Part shown: one piece after another, positions 62,736 to 64,000 of the stretch | Layout: every line of letters starts with the position of its first letter | Numbering within the stretch: the stretch's first letter is position 1 | Source of the DNA: Bifidobacterium breve | GTDB lineage: Bacteria; Actinomycetota; Acidimicrobiia; Acidimicrobiales; Ilumatobacteraceae | Reading direction: 5' to 3' | NCBI GenBank assembly: GCA_945901725.1 | Contig: CAMDLK010000001.1 | Location: forward strand, 1 to 64,000 | DNA: 64,000 nt | Made by a program: the position numbers and the translations under genes | The notes under the pieces: model-generated | What the model saw: the letters and a program-made list of their open reading frames with translations, nothing else | Database searches by the model: none | Told to the model about the DNA's origin: nothing

Positions 62736-64000
62736 CCATCACTAAGACACAGCGAGACATTCTCGGATCAAGCGCCTTACGTCCCGACGGAATATCAAAG
62801 GTCCAAGGAGACTACGAATTCTCATCAGATTTACATGCTGAAAACATGCTGTGGGGCGCAACCCTTCGATCACCGCATCCATATGCGCGAATCGTTTCAA
62901 TTGACGTTTCTGCGGCTTGGAAGATCGCTGGGGTTGAGTGCGTCATAACAGCCGATGATGTCCCCGGACAATTGACATACGGTCTCATCAGCGAAGACCA
63001 ACCAGTATTCGCCAATGATGTTGTGCGTTACATGGGAGAACCAATAGCAGCCGTTGCTGCAGACCATCCCGAGACGTGCCGACGTGCTCTAGCTGCAATT
63101 CACGTTGTATACGAGGTGCTTGCGCCTCTAACGAACCCTGAGCATGCGATTGACGAGTCTCATGAGCCTATTCACCCGGATGGAAACATCATTCGACGCC
63201 AACGCATCGTCCATGGCGACATGCACGCCACTGCGCCTATCGTCGTTGAGGGCACGTACGACATAGGAATGCAAGACCAAGCTTTTCTTGGTACAGAATC
63301 TGCGCTTGCAATACCTGATCACGATGGCGCAGGAATAGAAGTCTTCGTAGCGACTCAGTGGCTTCATGAAGATCGTAAACAAATGGCCAAATGCTTGGGC
63401 ATGCCTGAGGAAAAAGTTCGTTTAGTCCTCGGTGGAGTTGGCGGAGCCTTTGGTGCTCGTGAGGACATCAGCCTGCAAGTACACACTGCCCTATTGGCAA
63501 TGCGGACTAGTCGTCCAGTCAAGATGCAGTACGGACGAGAGGAAAGTTTCTTTGGGCACGTGCACCGTCATCCTGCTCAGATCTGGATGCGTCACCATGC
63601 AAATACAGATGGTCGGATTGTCAAGATTGAAGCTCGTTTTGTCTTCGATGGTGGAGCGTATTCATCTACTTCCTCGGCAGTTCTCATCAATGGCGTAACT
63701 CACACCCAAGGGCCATACCAATGCCCTAACGCCATTGTTGACGGATATGCCGTGCGCACCAATAATCCTCCATGTGGCGCGATGCGCGGGTTCGGTGTTG
63801 TGCAGGCCTGCTTTGCTCACGAAGGTCAAATGGACAAACTTGCAGCAGCAACAGGTATCGACGAAGTAGAGATTCGTCTGAGAAACATCATTCACACTGG
63901 TGACACCATGATTACCGGACAAATCTTGGAAAGCGTTGCTCCCCTCGAGCGCTGCATACGTGAAACCGCCGCCATGCCGTTGCCTGCAGAAATGGGATTG
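62732..64000 (+). CDS. Xanthine dehydrogenase-type molybdenum-binding subunit (cut by window edge)
   Basis: Not in the ORF track because it runs off the right edge; 423 codons are visible from ATG 62732 (overlap ATGA with the iron-sulfur gene). The N-terminal domain has SALRPDGISKVQGDYEFSSD and LRSPHPYARIVSIDVS, with VVRYMGEPIAAVAADHPETC near 92. QDQAFLGTESALAIPDHDG near 180, LVLGGVGGAFGAREDISLQV near 233 and NNPPCGAMRGFGVVQACFAH near 348 are molybdopterin-contact signatures. The active-site Glu near the C-terminus is outside the window. It hydroxylates N-heterocycles such as purines; the substrate is not decided by what is visible. Confidence 0.92.
   Translation, partial: MTITKTQRDILGSSALRPDGISKVQGDYEFSSDLHAENMLWGATLRSPHPYARIVSIDVSAAWKIAGVECVITADDVPGQLTYGLISEDQPVFANDVVRYMGEPIAAVAADHPETCRRALAAIHVVYEVLAPLTNPEHAIDESHEPIHPDGNIIRRQRIVHGDMHATAPIVVEGTYDIGMQDQAFLGTESALAIPDHDGAGIEVFVATQWLHEDRKQMAKCLGMPEEKVRLVLGGVGGAFGAREDISLQVHTALLAMRTSRPVKMQYGREESFFGHVHRHPAQIWMRHHANTDGRIVKIEARFVFDGGAYSSTSSAVLINGVTHTQGPYQCPNAIVDGYAVRTNNPPCGAMRGFGVVQACFAHEGQMDKLAAATGIDEVEIRLRNIIHTGDTMITGQILESVAPLERCIRETAAMPLPAEMGL

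Noticed and set aside
1-64000. tRNA, rRNA, CRISPR, insertion sequences, toxin-antitoxin or defence genes
   Set aside because: I looked for tRNA arms, spaced direct repeats, transposases and defence families and saw none. All long ORFs not listed are shadows of listed genes.

Overview
The window looks like a compact chromosome segment of a free-living Actinomycetota, most likely an aquatic Acidimicrobiia (Ilumatobacter/acIV-like) with a streamlined genome. This is inference. It rests on Actinobacteria-typical genes and gene orders: tatA-tatC-HelY helicase, a DUF3073 protein, a DUF4193-like protein, TrmI-type tRNA methyltransferase, a GuaB1-type IMPDH-family protein, and a CtaA/Cox15 haem A synthase. 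It also rests on a base composition that looks near 50% GC by eye, very short gaps, many 4-bp gene overlaps and pervasive leaderless gene starts. I see no tRNA, rRNA, CRISPR array, insertion sequence or prophage.

Layout. 1-6.0 kb: prmA (cut by the window edge), a gamma-carbonic anhydrase-like protein, a charged modular protein of unknown function, an enoyl-CoA hydratase, a GNAT/59-aa/DUF4193-like operon, and a protein with two ThyX-like halves. 6-13.9 kb: M20 amidohydrolase plus MDR oxidoreductase, the tatA-tatC-HelY-DAGK-like operon, GDPD and signal peptidase I. 14-20.9 kb: ferredoxin, trmI with three small membrane-type genes, D-Ala-D-Ala carboxypeptidase, an ADP-forming acyl-CoA synthetase, an alpha/beta hydrolase and a TetR regulator. 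21-27 kb: a fatty-acid desaturase that faces tetR across a perfect operator palindrome, then nagA, transketolase, transaldolase and a LOG-family protein. 27-33 kb: a Cys-rich unknown, typA, DUF3073, RNase D, rhodanese and mobA. 33-44.5 kb: histidine phosphatases, M18 aminopeptidase, plsC-cmk-guaB1, Sua5, a J-domain protein, a second enoyl-CoA hydratase, ctaA, a lipocalin-like unknown and an SDR. 44.7-58 kb: secreted M23 endopeptidase, methyltransferase, lipoprotein, DoxX protein, hexapeptide acyltransferase, carboxylesterase, panB-panC, FAD oxidoreductase, ProA-like dehydrogenase, metallo-beta-lactamase protein and TauE transporter.

58.1-64.0 kb (running off the end) holds the most distinctive unit: a tight six-gene operon of M20 carbamoylase/allantoate-type hydrolase, N-carbamoyl-D-amino acid hydrolase, an SsnA-like amidohydrolase that lacks the usual N-terminus, and the three subunits of a xanthine-dehydrogenase-type molybdenum hydroxylase. 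Together they read as a pathway that oxidises an N-heterocycle, hydrolyses the ring or an amine, and cleaves the resulting ureido compounds to ammonia and CO2.

A second window-wide signal is regulatory. About thirty first-in-unit genes carry a TANNNT hexamer 5-8 bases (25 of them exactly 6 or 7) before the start codon, as expected of leaderless mRNAs. This rule was used to choose or correct several starts. Eight of fourteen convergent gene pairs overlap by exactly four bases through interlocked stop codons.
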